The notes: generated by a model from the letters alone, not told the origin. Positions 15,858 to 25,029 are shown, counted from the first letter of the stretch. The stretch is 64,000 bases of DNA from Neoakkermansia glycaniphila (GCF_001683795.1 NZ_LIGX01000018.1:1-64000), one strand, 5' to 3'. Numbers and translations: made by a program.

Positions 15858-18368
15858 TTACATATTCTGCCCGGTACCGATCGTACGCGGCCCCCATTCG
15901 GCCTTCTTCGGAGCCTTATTCGGCGTCGACCGGTACAGAACCGGCTCGGCATTCGCCGGAACCCCGGCCGGAGTTATCCGGTATTGGCCGTTCGCCACGG
16001 TATCGAAAGCGATCACATCCGCCCCCTTCTCACGGACGGCCACGGCGGCACCGTTCGCCCCCTGACGCACCTCCACCGCCTTGCCGGGCCACGGATTCTG
16101 CAGCACGCATTCTCCGCCCAAGCGGCTCGCGATACCGATACTGCCGACGGAACCCTTCTTCCAATCCGCCGCCACGAGAAAACCTCCCCGCGCCAGCAAC
16201 TTGAAAGCCATCTCCCGATCCTTCCACTCGGCCGGAACCGCCGGGAACACGCGAATCTTCCCTTCGTTGCTTTGCAGCAGCATCTCCGTCAGCGCAAGGG
16301 AAACGAGGCTCGTCGTCTCCATCCCGCACTGGTAGAAATCCTTCCACAGAAGATTGATTCGGCCCACCATATTCGTCTTGTGGTCAAGCTGGTAAATCTT
16401 GTCGGGATAGCCCGTGCAGTTGAACATCAGGCCGGACGGGAAATACTGCATCGTCTGCACCCCCGTCTTCAGCAGGCGCAGCGCATCGTCTCCCATCCCC
16501 ATGCGAGCGGCGATCACCGGCGTAGGATGATGGGAATACATCGACTCCGTACCCTTGACGAAATTCGCCACGGCCCTGCCCTCCTTCGTCTCGCGCTGAT
16601 CGATGCCGATATTGCCGGAAGGGAATGCGGCCAGACCTCCGATCGCCCAGCCGTGAGGCTCATACCTGCCTCCGTTGGTCGGAGCAATGACCTCACCTGC
16701 CGGATACTTCGGACTATTCATATACAGCCTCGGCCACAGATGGTCGAGTACGTGCTGCATCTTCGCCACATGCTCTCCCTGAATACCCAGCTCCTTCGAA
16801 GCCGCGATGCAGGAAAGGAACAGATCCTCTATATACTCGCGATCGCTCTCCGGCTCCTTCGCCGGGCCGAAACCGTTCCCATCCTCATAAACGGAACCGT
16901 TCATCGTGAAAACCTTGCGTCCCTCATCCCACACCAGCTTCTGCAAATAGAAATTCGCCGCACGCTGCATGAACGGATACGCCGTCTTCCGCAAAAACTC
17001 CTTATCCTTCGTAAACTCGTACACCTCCCAGAAACGCGAAGCCACCTGCGCCGCCTGCGTAAAAGCATGCACCATATCGCCCCGGTTCTGGTCCACCATC
17101 GTCCCGTCGAAATCGTGCATCTCGGCCAACAGAATCGCATCGTTCTTCGCACCCCGGGCGGCTGCCAGATTCTTCATACCCGGCTTCTCCGCCATACGGT
17201 TGTACGTCTCCCAATACGGGCGCATCAAATCCACATCGTTCTGGGCGCACAGTCCCCAGTACTGCTGCTGCATATTCCAGTGGTGGGGAGACACCCAGTT
17301 GGTCACATCGCGATTCCAACGCCACAGGCCGCCATTGAAAATCACCGGGTATTTTCCGCGCGATCCGCACCCCATCAGATACCGCCTCAGATACCAGAGA
17401 TTTTCCAGATAATCGTCACCAAGATGTACGAACGACTTGTTCCAGAAACGCTTGAACCACTCATCCTTCGTCTTGCGCATCTGCTCCACGCCCGCCTTCT
17501 CCGCGCCATCCAGCAAAGCCTGCACCGCCTGGGCGGGATTCGGGGAATCCTCCGCCGTCGCCACAGCCACGAGAATCCGGCATTTGGCTGACGGAGCGGA
17601 CACCTCGCCGCTGAAGCGGTTGAGGCGTTCCGCACGGGCCTTGCCGTTCCCCGCCACGCGCATACCGACCACGAAATCCATACCGCTGCCCTTCTCCGTC
17701 AAAAGCACCGTCCGTCCGTCCGATGCCACCTGCGGATTGCTGCCGCCCAGCGCCGTGCCGGGCTGCCTGTCAAAACCGCCGCTGTACCAGAAGGCGAACG
17801 CCCGGCTGCCGATCCTCTCCAGATGCGCCGTCACCGGAGCGGCATCTTCACTCCCCTCGCACTCGATCACCCACACGTTGCGATCCTGCGCCAGCCATGT
17901 GCGCACCTGCACATCGCCGAAATTGCTTTGGGAGGCAAAGGAAGCCTCCCCGCGCTCCAGAGACAGGCGGCCCTGAAAATTGTTCAGCGCATGAATCCAG
18001 CTGAACACGGGTACGCCGAAATCAAGCCTCACTCGCGCCGCATGCCGGGGCACGCGGCCGCTGTGGCCCGCCTCGGAATTCGACCAGATATCATCCTTGT
18101 GAATCTGGAACTCGATACCCCGGTCCTGCGTCCACACAAGACCGCCCATCTTCCCGTTCCCCAAAGGCACTCCTTCCACAGGCACCTTCATCGGAGACTG
18201 GTACACGATATCATGCCGCGACACATACGAAGAATCGGCTCGGAACGGCACGACATCCGCCACACCTTGCTTCGCCTCATTCTCCGAGGCCTGTCCCGGA
18301 ACTGCGGACACCATGCCCAGCAGCCCCAGGCACCAACATTTCCCCATGATCTTCAATACGGATATCAT
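15858..18368 (-). CDS. GH95-like glycoside hydrolase, secreted (alpha-L-fucosidase type)
   Basis: The 836-residue protein has an N-terminal signal region (MGKCWCLGLLGMVSAVPGQAS). The N-terminal beta-sandwich begins SPMKVPVEGVPLGNGKMGGL, the usual start of GH95/GH65N-type enzymes. The (alpha/alpha)6 barrel includes FNGGLWRWNRDVTNW and HHWNMQQQYWGL, and the C-terminal domain has the family stretch LTEMLLQSNEGKIRVFPAVP. GH95 enzymes remove alpha-1,2-fucose (some are alpha-galactosidases) from mucin and milk glycans. The acidic catalytic region is probably around AKEPESDREYIEDL. Activity is inferred from fold; related uncharacterised families are possible. The gene has its own terminator. Confidence 0.75.
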   Translation of the reverse strand: MISVLKIMGKCWCLGLLGMVSAVPGQASENEAKQGVADVVPFRADSSYVSRHDIVYQSPMKVPVEGVPLGNGKMGGLVWTQDRGIEFQIHKDDIWSNSEAGHSGRVPRHAARVRLDFGVPVFSWIHALNNFQGRLSLERGEASFASQSNFGDVQVRTWLAQDRNVWVIECEGSEDAAPVTAHLERIGSRAFAFWYSGGFDRQPGTALGGSNPQVASDGRTVLLTEKGSGMDFVVGMRVAGNGKARAERLNRFSGEVSAPSAKCRILVAVATAEDSPNPAQAVQALLDGAEKAGVEQMRKTKDEWFKRFWNKSFVHLGDDYLENLWYLRRYLMGCGSRGKYPVIFNGGLWRWNRDVTNWVSPHHWNMQQQYWGLCAQNDVDLMRPYWETYNRMAEKPGMKNLAAARGAKNDAILLAEMHDFDGTMVDQNRGDMVHAFTQAAQVASRFWEVYEFTKDKEFLRKTAYPFMQRAANFYLQKLVWDEGRKVFTMNGSVYEDGNGFGPAKEPESDREYIEDLFLSCIAASKELGIQGEHVAKMQHVLDHLWPRLYMNSPKYPAGEVIAPTNGGRYEPHGWAIGGLAAFPSGNIGIDQRETKEGRAVANFVKGTESMYSHHPTPVIAARMGMGDDALRLLKTGVQTMQYFPSGLMFNCTGYPDKIYQLDHKTNMVGRINLLWKDFYQCGMETTSLVSLALTEMLLQSNEGKIRVFPAVPAEWKDREMAFKLLARGGFLVAADWKKGSVGSIGIASRLGGECVLQNPWPGKAVEVRQGANGAAVAVREKGADVIAFDTVANGQYRITPAGVPANAEPVLYRSTPNKAPKKAEWGPRTIGTGQNM

Positions 18369-18648
18369 CTTGATTATTGTAAAAATTCATGCACCCCGGG
18401 GCGCATCCAGACCATACTGCACAAAAAATCATACCGCAATAAAAAACGGTTGGACATCCCGCCTTTTCTCTCCGCAAACCGGACGATTCCATGCTGCCAG
18501 CCGCATCCACGCACACGTCTCCGGAACGGGGAAAGAAAAAACCGTCGCCCCCTCACTTTGAGCTTGCTTCCCGAACCCTTCATAGTAGAATACAGAACGC
18601 CTGTTTGTTTCCTCCATATGCATTCGAGGCGCCGACATCACTTCTGCC
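18369..18648. other. Divergent intergenic region
   Basis: Next to the GH95-like gene the minus strand shows TACAAT 7 bases before the ATG. On the plus side, TTGCTT, a 16-base spacer and TAGAAT (around 18570-18598) could drive the lipoprotein pair. No gene is seen. Confidence 0.4.
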
Positions 18649-19266
18649 ATGAAAATCCATCGCATACTTTTCCTCTGCACGGCTCTGGCGAGCACTCTGG
18701 TTCTCACGACGCAGTGCAACTCCTCAAGCGAAAACGAATCGCTCGTCAAAGCGCCGGCCGACTCCAGCCTGAACGGCACCCTGATGACCTTCGTCAACGG
18801 GATCTTCTCCGCAGGAGACTACGCCTCGGATGCGGACATCGACGGCGAGGGCAATGATATCAGCGGCCCCAGCGGCAAACTGCCCTCCACCAATGCGACA
18901 CCCTTCTTCTCCACCGAATGGAAATACACGCGCTTCGAAGGCAACACCTTCACCGCGCTGCGCGAAGATTACTCCGTACTCGGACAGGGAACCTACACCA
19001 ACAAGGTCGAGGGAACGACCGGAGAATCCACCATCCTCGAACTCGTCTTCACGACCGACCTTGAAAAAACGATCGACTCCGTCACGTATTCCTACACCAA
19101 CATCAGGCTCTCCGGCGCACTTTCCCGCATGGCCTACCGCGATGTCTACTCCGGCATCTGCTCCTACACGGAAACCGCCACCACCACCACGGGCGGCAGC
19201 GTCTCCTACCCGCGCAACTACCGCTTCTCGAACGCCATCGTCACCCTCACCAAACTGGCGCAGTAA
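18649..19266 (+). CDS. Lipoprotein of unknown function, paralogue A (205 aa)
   Basis: A lipoprotein signal ends in LTTQC (Cys about 23), followed by a Ser/Asn-rich spacer. The rest is a single beta-rich domain with EWKYTRFEGNTFTALR, GQGTYTNKV and YSYTNIRLSGAL. The next gene (19309-19893) shows the same layout with SWVYTEFDDTTFKAYR, AQGTYTWK and YTYTNVQLDASL, so the two are tandem paralogues 42 bp apart. Family not recognised. It is probably anchored to the outer or inner membrane and may bind a ligand or pack with its partner. Confidence 0.8.
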   Translation: MKIHRILFLCTALASTLVLTTQCNSSSENESLVKAPADSSLNGTLMTFVNGIFSAGDYASDADIDGEGNDISGPSGKLPSTNATPFFSTEWKYTRFEGNTFTALREDYSVLGQGTYTNKVEGTTGESTILELVFTTDLEKTIDSVTYSYTNIRLSGALSRMAYRDVYSGICSYTETATTTTGGSVSYPRNYRFSNAIVTLTKLAQ

Positions 19267-19308
19267 CGGCCTCTTTACCCATCAACCACACACTTCTTGC
19301 ACTCCGTC

Positions 19309-19893
19309 ATGAAATGGCAGCATCTCCTCCTTCTCGGCGCCGCTCTCTGCAGCCCGGTCGCCCTCACCCAGTGCAGCAGCAGCAGCGATTCCGGTGCGGA
19401 TACAAACGTCAACCAGACCTTGGACGGCTATGAGATGATCTCGCCGACCGGGCTCTTCAACGACAGCGACCTCATCAGCAGCACCGACACGACCGCCACC
19501 GCTCCGCAGTTTGCGAAAAGCTGGGTCTACACCGAGTTCGACGACACCACCTTCAAGGCCTACCGCTCCGACCGTTCCACGCTGATCGCCCAGGGCACCT
19601 ACACGTGGAAACCCGCATCCAGCACGACCAAGGCAGTCATCCTGCACCTCGACATCACCTCCACGATGGACATCACGGACGACAAAGGCGTGCGCTACAC
19701 CTACACCAACGTTCAGCTCGATGCATCCCTGCCGGGTATCAGCGGCTCCGGACTCACCCTCTCCGGCCTCTGCTCCTTCGATGTGCGCCGCACGGCGGAC
19801 AACGCCAACCAGACCACGCAGCAAAGCTGCAAATTCTCGAACAGCAACGTCACCGTGCAGCAGCTCGCTCCCGGTGCGGAACCGCAGGGTTAA
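19309..19893 (+). CDS. Lipoprotein of unknown function, paralogue B (194 aa)
   Basis: The ATG at 19309 is preferred to the in-frame TTG at 19297, because it gives a compact lipoprotein signal (MKWQHLLLLGAALCSPVALTQC). A Ser/Asp-rich spacer and one beta-rich domain follow, matching the preceding gene in motif order (see paralogue A). A cysteine pair (LCSFDVRR, QSCKFSN) aligns with the IC/CSY region of paralogue A only in part. It is likely co-transcribed with A; a strong terminator follows. Confidence 0.8.
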   Translation: MKWQHLLLLGAALCSPVALTQCSSSSDSGADTNVNQTLDGYEMISPTGLFNDSDLISSTDTTATAPQFAKSWVYTEFDDTTFKAYRSDRSTLIAQGTYTWKPASSTTKAVILHLDITSTMDITDDKGVRYTYTNVQLDASLPGISGSGLTLSGLCSFDVRRTADNANQTTQQSCKFSNSNVTVQQLAPGAEPQG

Positions 19894-19914
19894 TTCCAAA
19901 CGAATTCATATCGC

Positions 19915-19953
19915 AAAAAAACTGCCTCTCCGATACGGAAGGCAGTTTTTTTT
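19915..19953 (+). terminator. Terminator after the lipoprotein pair
   Basis: Stem aaactgcct / aggcagttt with a run of eight Ts. The A-run before the stem means it may also act on the minus strand for the PEP-CTERM gene. Confidence 0.9.
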
Positions 19954-20012
19954 GCATGAAACCATCAGCTGCACGCATCCCATGCGCCGCGGCACGAATG
20001 GTGTAGAAAAAG

Positions 20013-20933
20013 CTATACCCTGCGGCGGCGGCGCAGGACAAAAGCAGCCATCCCCGCGCAGGACAACAGAACCGAAGAAGGCTCCGGCACCGGGAGAGTA
20101 TTGATCTCCTTGTCACGAACGAAAGCCATCTCGTCCGCATTCAACACCTTATTCCAGATGGCCAGTTCATCGACAACGAAACTACCCATCTGCCCGTCTC
20201 TCAATCCGTCGAATTCCGACCCCTCCGGAGCCGGACCGCCGATCTGCAATGAATTCAACACGTTGAAATCGAAATCCTGCCCGGTAGATTGGCCGCACGT
20301 CAGCAACAGAGTACCGTCAAGATACATGGAAAGATTTCCTTCGGAAAGAGTCAAGACGAGAGAAATCAGCTTGTCCTGAGGAGGCAAAGGCATGACAACG
20401 TTGACATCGGACCAGTCGCCCGGCATATTCGTCTGGAACTTCATATTCTGATGATCCGCCTCCGGAACAAAAGCAAAATAAAACCGCGATGCTGCACCCG
20501 TCACCGAATTGGCGAATTCGGTCTCGCAATAAAAGCCGTGGGACGATGAATCCCATACACCGACATTGCCGTTGCAAAGGAGCATGGAAATACTCATTCC
20601 ATCGCTATCCGTCCATGTAGGCCTGCTGTCTCCGGTGTATTTCACCGTAACATCTCCGCCTTCCTTGAAGCTGGCAAACATGGAACCATTTCCCGAATCA
20701 TACTTGTTGGGAATATAACCGTATCCGTAATTCGGATCCCATTTCGATGTCGCATTATTTCCGATCGCAATATCCGGCTTGCCTCCTGAAGAATAGGTCG
20801 GTATTTTCCATGCGCCATTATTCCCCGTATTGAAATCCCAGTAATCGTAAAGGTCTTTTTTGGATATACCGCCAAAAGCAGCCGATGCGCCAAACAGGAA
20901 CATGGTCAGGGAAAATAAAATTTGTTTGCTCAT
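20013..20933 (-). CDS. PEP-CTERM LamG-like secreted protein, copy 1 (306 aa)
   Basis: The start MSKQILFSLTMFLFGASAAFG gives a proper signal peptide; longer in-frame starts were rejected. The body is a concanavalin/LamG-type jelly roll, with YDYWDFN at the N-terminus, then GSMFASFKEGGDVTVKY, LDGTLLLTCG and FVVDELAIWNKVL (the typical LamG end). It ends LPVPEPSSVLLSCAG followed by a hydrophobic stretch and RRRRRV, a PEP-CTERM sorting tail recognised by an exosortase. It is probably a carbohydrate-binding surface protein. A close tandem copy lies just upstream at 21306-22262. Confidence 0.85.
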   Translation of the reverse strand: MSKQILFSLTMFLFGASAAFGGISKKDLYDYWDFNTGNNGAWKIPTYSSGGKPDIAIGNNATSKWDPNYGYGYIPNKYDSGNGSMFASFKEGGDVTVKYTGDSRPTWTDSDGMSISMLLCNGNVGVWDSSSHGFYCETEFANSVTGAASRFYFAFVPEADHQNMKFQTNMPGDWSDVNVVMPLPPQDKLISLVLTLSEGNLSMYLDGTLLLTCGQSTGQDFDFNVLNSLQIGGPAPEGSEFDGLRDGQMGSFVVDELAIWNKVLNADEMAFVRDKEINTLPVPEPSSVLLSCAGMAAFVLRRRRRV

Positions 20934-21305
20934 ACAGAAACGAATCGGCAGATACTCAGCCGAAAGAACAAACGGAGGATACACCCATCCCAACAATAGT
21001 CAACATTATTTAACAACGAATTTTGCCGCTTTCTTCTTCATGGCATATTTTCATGATATTTTTCCGGCAAAAAACCAGAAAACTTGCAGTATCTTACTTA
21101 CAAAGAGCATCAAACAGCACAATCTCCCCCAACACCGAATAGCTCCATCCCGCGACAATCGCACGCATGGCGCTCCCGCCGCCTCCCGTCCGGCACGCCT
21201 CATCCGAAACAAACCCGGCCGGGCAAACCGGCAATCGCCGACCCCGGCGCAGGTGCATACATAGCCTGCACACTGCACTGCTTCACCGAAGCTTGCAGCT
21301 ATTCC
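20934..21305. other. Intergenic region between the two PEP-CTERM genes
   Basis: It holds the promoter of copy 1 (20976-21003). The remaining ~300 bp downstream of copy 2 show no supported gene. Confidence 0.4.
20976..21003 (-). promoter_or_regulatory. Promoter of PEP-CTERM copy 1
   Basis: On the minus strand: -35 TTGACT (20998-21003), 16-base spacer, -10 TATCCT (20976-20981). The leader is about 35 bases. Confidence 0.55.
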
Positions 21306-22262
21306 TCATGCACGCCCGGCATGAAACGGAGAGGCATCATCCTGCCCCCGGCGACGGCGGCGCAGAGCAAAAGCGGCAACGCCGACGCAAGACAACAGAG
21401 CGGAGGATGGCTCAGGAGCCGGAAGCGTCACGATTTCATTGTCACGCACGAAAGTTACTTCATCCGTATTCAGCGTCTTCTTCCAGATAGCCAGTTCATC
21501 AATGACAAAACAGCCAGACTGGCCCACTCTCAAGCCATCGAATTCTTCTCCTGCTGGAGCCGGGCCTCCGATTTGAAATGAATTCAACACATTGAAATCG
21601 AAAGCATTTCCGACAGCTGCACCACAAGTCAGCAACAATGCTCCGTCCAGATACATGAAAAGAGAACCCTCGGAAAGAGTCAAAACAAAAGAAACCAGTT
21701 TGTCCTGCGGCATCAAAGGCATGACAACGTTGACCCCGGACCAGTCTCCCGGCATATTCGTCTGGAATTTCATATTCCTGTGGTCTGCCTCCGGTACGAA
21801 AGCATAATAGAATCTGGACACAGCCCCCGTCTCCGAGTTGGAAAATTCGGTCTCGAAATAGAAACCGTGTGCCGATGAATTCCACGCACCGACATTGCCA
21901 TTGCAAAGGAGCATGGAAATACTGATGCCGTCTTTATCCGTCCACGTCGGCCGATTGGCTCCATCATACTTCACGGTGATGTCGCCTCCTTCCTTGAAAC
22001 TGGCGAACATGGAACCGTTGCCTGAATCATATTGAGTGGAAATATACCCGTATCCGTAATTTGGATCCCATTTCGAGGTAGAGGCTGAGCCGATCGTCAC
22101 CGTTGGGTTGCCGCCCGACGTATAGGTCGGAATTTTCCACGTTCCGTTGGCTCCCACGTTAAAATCCCAATAATCATAAAGCTCATCTTTCGCTATTGCA
22201 CCAAATACCGTTGATGCACTGGACAGAAGTAGAAGCAGGGAATAGACAATGTTTTTGCGCAT
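21306..22262 (-). CDS. PEP-CTERM LamG-like secreted protein, copy 2 (318 aa)
   Basis: This is a close paralogue of the protein at 20013-20933, with shared YDYWDFN, SKWDPNYGYGYI, YDSGNGSMFASFKEGGD, FQTNMPGDWS and FNVLNSFQIGGPAP. The signal peptide is MRKNIVYSLLLLLSSASTVFGA. The sorting tail is LPAPEPSSALLSCVGVAAF plus RRRRRG. Unusually, 13 further residues (QDDASPFHAGRA end) follow the basic cluster, whereas PEP-CTERM proteins normally stop there. This suggests loss of the original stop codon. The duplication is recent enough to leave long identical stretches. Confidence 0.85.
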   Translation of the reverse strand: MRKNIVYSLLLLLSSASTVFGAIAKDELYDYWDFNVGANGTWKIPTYTSGGNPTVTIGSASTSKWDPNYGYGYISTQYDSGNGSMFASFKEGGDITVKYDGANRPTWTDKDGISISMLLCNGNVGAWNSSAHGFYFETEFSNSETGAVSRFYYAFVPEADHRNMKFQTNMPGDWSGVNVVMPLMPQDKLVSFVLTLSEGSLFMYLDGALLLTCGAAVGNAFDFNVLNSFQIGGPAPAGEEFDGLRVGQSGCFVIDELAIWKKTLNTDEVTFVRDNEIVTLPAPEPSSALLSCVGVAAFALRRRRRGQDDASPFHAGRA

Positions 22263-22520
22263 ATTGAATCAAACCACCAGTAACTTATCTGGAAGGCGGC
22301 GCAAAGATGCCGCATGCCTGCACGAAAGTCAACACTATTCGCAATCGAATTTGACATACATAATACATTGATTATTACTTTAATGCCATTTACGCATACA
22401 AATTAGATTGTATTGCATAATCTTCGGTGTATCCGGCTCACGGAGAACGCACAGAATCTCCCCGACCTGAACCCGCACGGCGCTCAAGGATCCACAAAAA
22501 TATGCACGCATACCACCTCC
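22263..22520. other. Intergenic region with the promoter of PEP-CTERM copy 2
   Basis: It contains the promoter at 22304-22332 and an AT-rich block (22350-22420). No gene is supported. Confidence 0.4.
22304..22332 (-). promoter_or_regulatory. Promoter of PEP-CTERM copy 2
   Basis: On the minus strand: -35 TTGACT (22327-22332), 17-base spacer, -10 CATCTT (22304-22309). The leader is about 35 bases. The -35 region resembles that of copy 1. Confidence 0.5.
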
Positions 22521-23441
22521 TCACTCCTTCTTTTCCGGCGCTCTCCATTCGGAGCATGCCCAGCGGGCCAATGATGCAATCACAGCCGCACACTCCTTCA
22601 CAGGCCTGCGGCTATCCGACACAAACGCACAAATCGCCAATCGGCGGCCATCCGGAAGCACAGCTATTCCCACATCGTTGAATGCGCCCACAAGGCCATC
22701 CTTCCGCACGCCGGAAGACCCCGTCTTGTGCGCCAGCACCGCTCCGGCAGGCATACCCTGCACCAGGCGGTCGGTACCGGTCTTGCATCCGGCCATCATC
22801 TCCCAGAGCTCGCGGTTCGTCGCCTCGCGGAGAATTTTGCCGTCCGCAAACAGCTTCAACAACCCGGCCATCGCAGACGGGCGGGCCGCATTCAAATAAA
22901 TGGCATTCCAATCATCCTGCATCACTCCTTCCAACACGCGAATACTGATATCCTCCACACCCCACTTCTTCAAATCCGCCTGCGCCGCTGCAGGGCCGCC
23001 GATCAGGCCGAACAGAAAATCGCAGGCATTGTTATCGCTCTCCGCCACCGAATAACGCAGCAGCTCCCGAAGCGTAAACATGCCGCCTTGCGGGAACTTC
23101 TCGCGCATCGGGCTCCACGTCTTCGGATCCAGATCCTTACCCGCCACCCTGTATTTCGCATCCAGATCCAGCTTCCCCTCATCCACACGGCTCAGCACGG
23201 ACAAGGCCAGAGGGAACTTGAACACGCTCATCATCGGATACATGCCCTCATCCCCCCATCCGGCGGAAGCTCCGGAATCCAGATCAAGCACGAAAAAACC
23301 CACCTTGCCGTCGGACAGCCGGACAGCCTTTTCCAACCCGGCCGGTACGGACGGACGAACGGCCTCGGGCGATTCGGAGGCGGAAACAAAAGCGGGCGCA
23401 GAGCATGCCAGCAGGCAAACAAGACGGAAAAAAGTCTTCAT
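22521..23441 (-). CDS. Class A beta-lactamase (CfxA/PER/VEB-like branch)
   Basis: The 306-residue protein has a signal peptide (ends AFVSAS). All active-site elements are present: SVFK (Ser72, Lys75), SDN (135-137) and KTG (239-241). The omega-loop region LEGVMQDDWNAIYLN has the ExxM spacing seen in the PER/VEB/CfxA subclass A2 rather than the ExxLN of TEM. It should be periplasmic and hydrolyse penicillins and probably cephalosporins; spectrum cannot be read from sequence. No mobile element flanks it, and codon use and strand bias match its neighbours, so it looks resident rather than recently acquired. Confidence 0.9.
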   Translation of the reverse strand: MKTFFRLVCLLACSAPAFVSASESPEAVRPSVPAGLEKAVRLSDGKVGFFVLDLDSGASAGWGDEGMYPMMSVFKFPLALSVLSRVDEGKLDLDAKYRVAGKDLDPKTWSPMREKFPQGGMFTLRELLRYSVAESDNNACDFLFGLIGGPAAAQADLKKWGVEDISIRVLEGVMQDDWNAIYLNAARPSAMAGLLKLFADGKILREATNRELWEMMAGCKTGTDRLVQGMPAGAVLAHKTGSSGVRKDGLVGAFNDVGIAVLPDGRRLAICAFVSDSRRPVKECAAVIASLARWACSEWRAPEKKE

Positions 23442-23447
23442 GGAGGC

Positions 23448-23476
23448 ATCATGCCCCGCCGGGCCTGCCTTGTCAA
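23448..23476 (-). promoter_or_regulatory. Promoter of the beta-lactamase gene
   Basis: On the minus strand: consensus -35 TTGACA (23471-23476), 17-base spacer, -10 CATGAT (23448-23453). The ATG is 6 bases downstream, so the mRNA is predicted to be leaderless. Confidence 0.7.
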
Positions 23477-23525
23477 GCAGGCTCCGCGCCGCCAGAGGAA
23501 AAGCGGGAATCCTTCCCTATCCGGC

Positions 23526-23879
23526 TCACGGCATGATCTCGTCCAGAGCCTCCATCGGGCGGCACAGGCGTGCGCCCTTCGCCGTCACCACGATCGGGCG
23601 GTTGATCAGAATGGGGTGCTGAACCATCATATCGATCAGCTCGTCGTCCGTCCACTTGGGATCGTCCAGATGAAGCTCGCCGTACACATCCTCGCCGTCG
23701 CGCATGATGCCGCGCACGCTCAGCCCCGTCTGGCGGATCAGCTCCGCCAGTTCTTCGCGGCTGGGAGGATTCTCCTTGTACAGGACGATTTCCGGTTCTT
23801 CTCCGGCCTCGCGGATTCTCTTGAGGGCTTCACGGGATTTGCTGCACGACGGATTGTGGTAAATGGTGATTTTCTGCAT
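23526..23879 (-). CDS. arsC: Arsenate reductase, glutaredoxin-linked ArsC family
   Basis: The 117-residue thioredoxin-fold protein begins MQKITIYHNPSCSKSR, with catalytic Cys12 in the CxxS-type motif. It has the family's conserved HPILINRPIVV segment. ArsC reduces arsenate to arsenite using glutathione/glutaredoxin; related Spx/YffB-like proteins share the fold. No arsB, acr3 or arsR gene is adjacent, so the resistance role is by homology only. Confidence 0.85.
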   Translation of the reverse strand: MQKITIYHNPSCSKSREALKRIREAGEEPEIVLYKENPPSREELAELIRQTGLSVRGIMRDGEDVYGELHLDDPKWTDDELIDMMVQHPILINRPIVVTAKGARLCRPMEALDEIMP

Positions 23880-23986
23880 CGGATCTATTTGTTTCTGGAA
23901 TCATTCTCACCTATTTTCCGATACGATGCAACATCATAAACCGTCCGCGACCCCGCTCTCCCTGTCATCATATCCCCGGCAAATGC

Positions 23987-24015
23987 AAAGAGCGGCCCCG
24001 CATGGAGCCGCTCTT
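23987..24015 (-). terminator. Terminator after galE
   Basis: Stem aagagcggc (23988-23996) / gccgctctt (24007-24015), followed on the minus strand by TTTGCATTTG. Confidence 0.65.
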
Positions 24016-24039
24016 GGAAAAACAGGGCGCACAGACGCT

Positions 24040-25029
24040 TCAGAAGTGGCCGCCGTGCGGGCCGGTCATCCACTTCCAGGCCGTATCCACAATGTGGAAG
24101 GCATCCTTGCAGCGTGCTTCCCAGCCGAGCACATCCTTCGCCTTGCGGGCATCCGCAATCAGGCGGGGCGGGTCGCCTTCGCGGCGCGGGCCGTAGGTCA
24201 CCGGCACCTTCTTGCCCGTCACCTTTTCGGCGGCGTCGATAATCTCGCGCACGGAAAGGCCAAGGCCCGTACCCAGATTGAACCAGTTCGTTTCGCCACC
24301 CTTGACCAGATAATCGACGGCGCGCAGATGGGCATCCGCCAGATCGTCCACATGGATGTAGTCGCGGATGCAGGTACCGTCCGGAGTATCGTAATCCGTA
24401 CCGTACACCTCGATCACGGGACGTTCGCCCTTGACGGCGAGGAGAATATTCGGGATCAGGTGCGTTTCCGGCTCGTGGTCTTCACCGATCAGGCCGTCTT
24501 CGCTGCAACCGGAGGCATTGAAATAGCGCAGGAACACGCTCTTCAGGCCGTAGGCGCGGTCGCAATCCTTGCACACCTTTTCCAGCATCAGCTTGGAACC
24601 GCCGTAGGGATTGATGGGATCCTGCTTCTCGGTCTCGGGAATCGGGATCTGGGTCGGCACGCCGTAGGTCGCGCAGGTGGACGAGAAGACGAACCGCTTG
24701 CAGCCCGCCGTGATCATCGCGCGCAGCAACACGAGCGGCTTGGCGATGTTGTTCTCGTAGTACTTGAGCGGGTCCGTCACCGATTCGCCCACATTGATGA
24801 AAGCGGCGAAATGCACCACCGCATCGAAATTGCCTTGAAGCAGCAGGGGATACACGACGCTCGGGTCGCCCAAATCTCCCTTCACCAGCTTCACCTCGGG
24901 ATCAACGATCGCCGCCGGATGCCCGTACACCATGCTATCGAGCACGGTCACGTCCGCGCCGGTCTTCACGAGCTGGCGCACCGTATGCGAGCCGATGTAG
25001 CCGGCGCCGCCTGTCACGAGAATCTTCAT
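24040..25029 (-). CDS. galE: UDP-glucose 4-epimerase
   Basis: The 329-residue SDR-superfamily enzyme interconverts UDP-glucose and UDP-galactose (and possibly the GlcNAc/GalNAc pair). The NAD motif VTGGAGYIGSH is at residues 5-15, the catalytic Thr/Ser region is FSSTCATYG, and the Tyr-Lys pair lies in NPYGGSKLMLE. Further hallmarks are LRYFNASGCS, RDYIHVDDLADAH and NLGTGLGLSVREI. It lies 23 bp downstream of the transaldolase gene and is probably its operon partner. It fits the use of mucin galactose and surface glycan synthesis. Confidence 0.95.
   Translation of the reverse strand: MKILVTGGAGYIGSHTVRQLVKTGADVTVLDSMVYGHPAAIVDPEVKLVKGDLGDPSVVYPLLLQGNFDAVVHFAAFINVGESVTDPLKYYENNIAKPLVLLRAMITAGCKRFVFSSTCATYGVPTQIPIPETEKQDPINPYGGSKLMLEKVCKDCDRAYGLKSVFLRYFNASGCSEDGLIGEDHEPETHLIPNILLAVKGERPVIEVYGTDYDTPDGTCIRDYIHVDDLADAHLRAVDYLVKGGETNWFNLGTGLGLSVREIIDAAEKVTGKKVPVTYGPRREGDPPRLIADARKAKDVLGWEARCKDAFHIVDTAWKWMTGPHGGHF

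Noticed and set aside
13670..15952. 760-codon ORF on the minus strand across the UvrD/PcrA gene
   Set aside because: It is antisense to a complete, motif-rich helicase and has extreme Gly/Asp/Val composition. It is a by-product of high GC and C-rich codon third positions.
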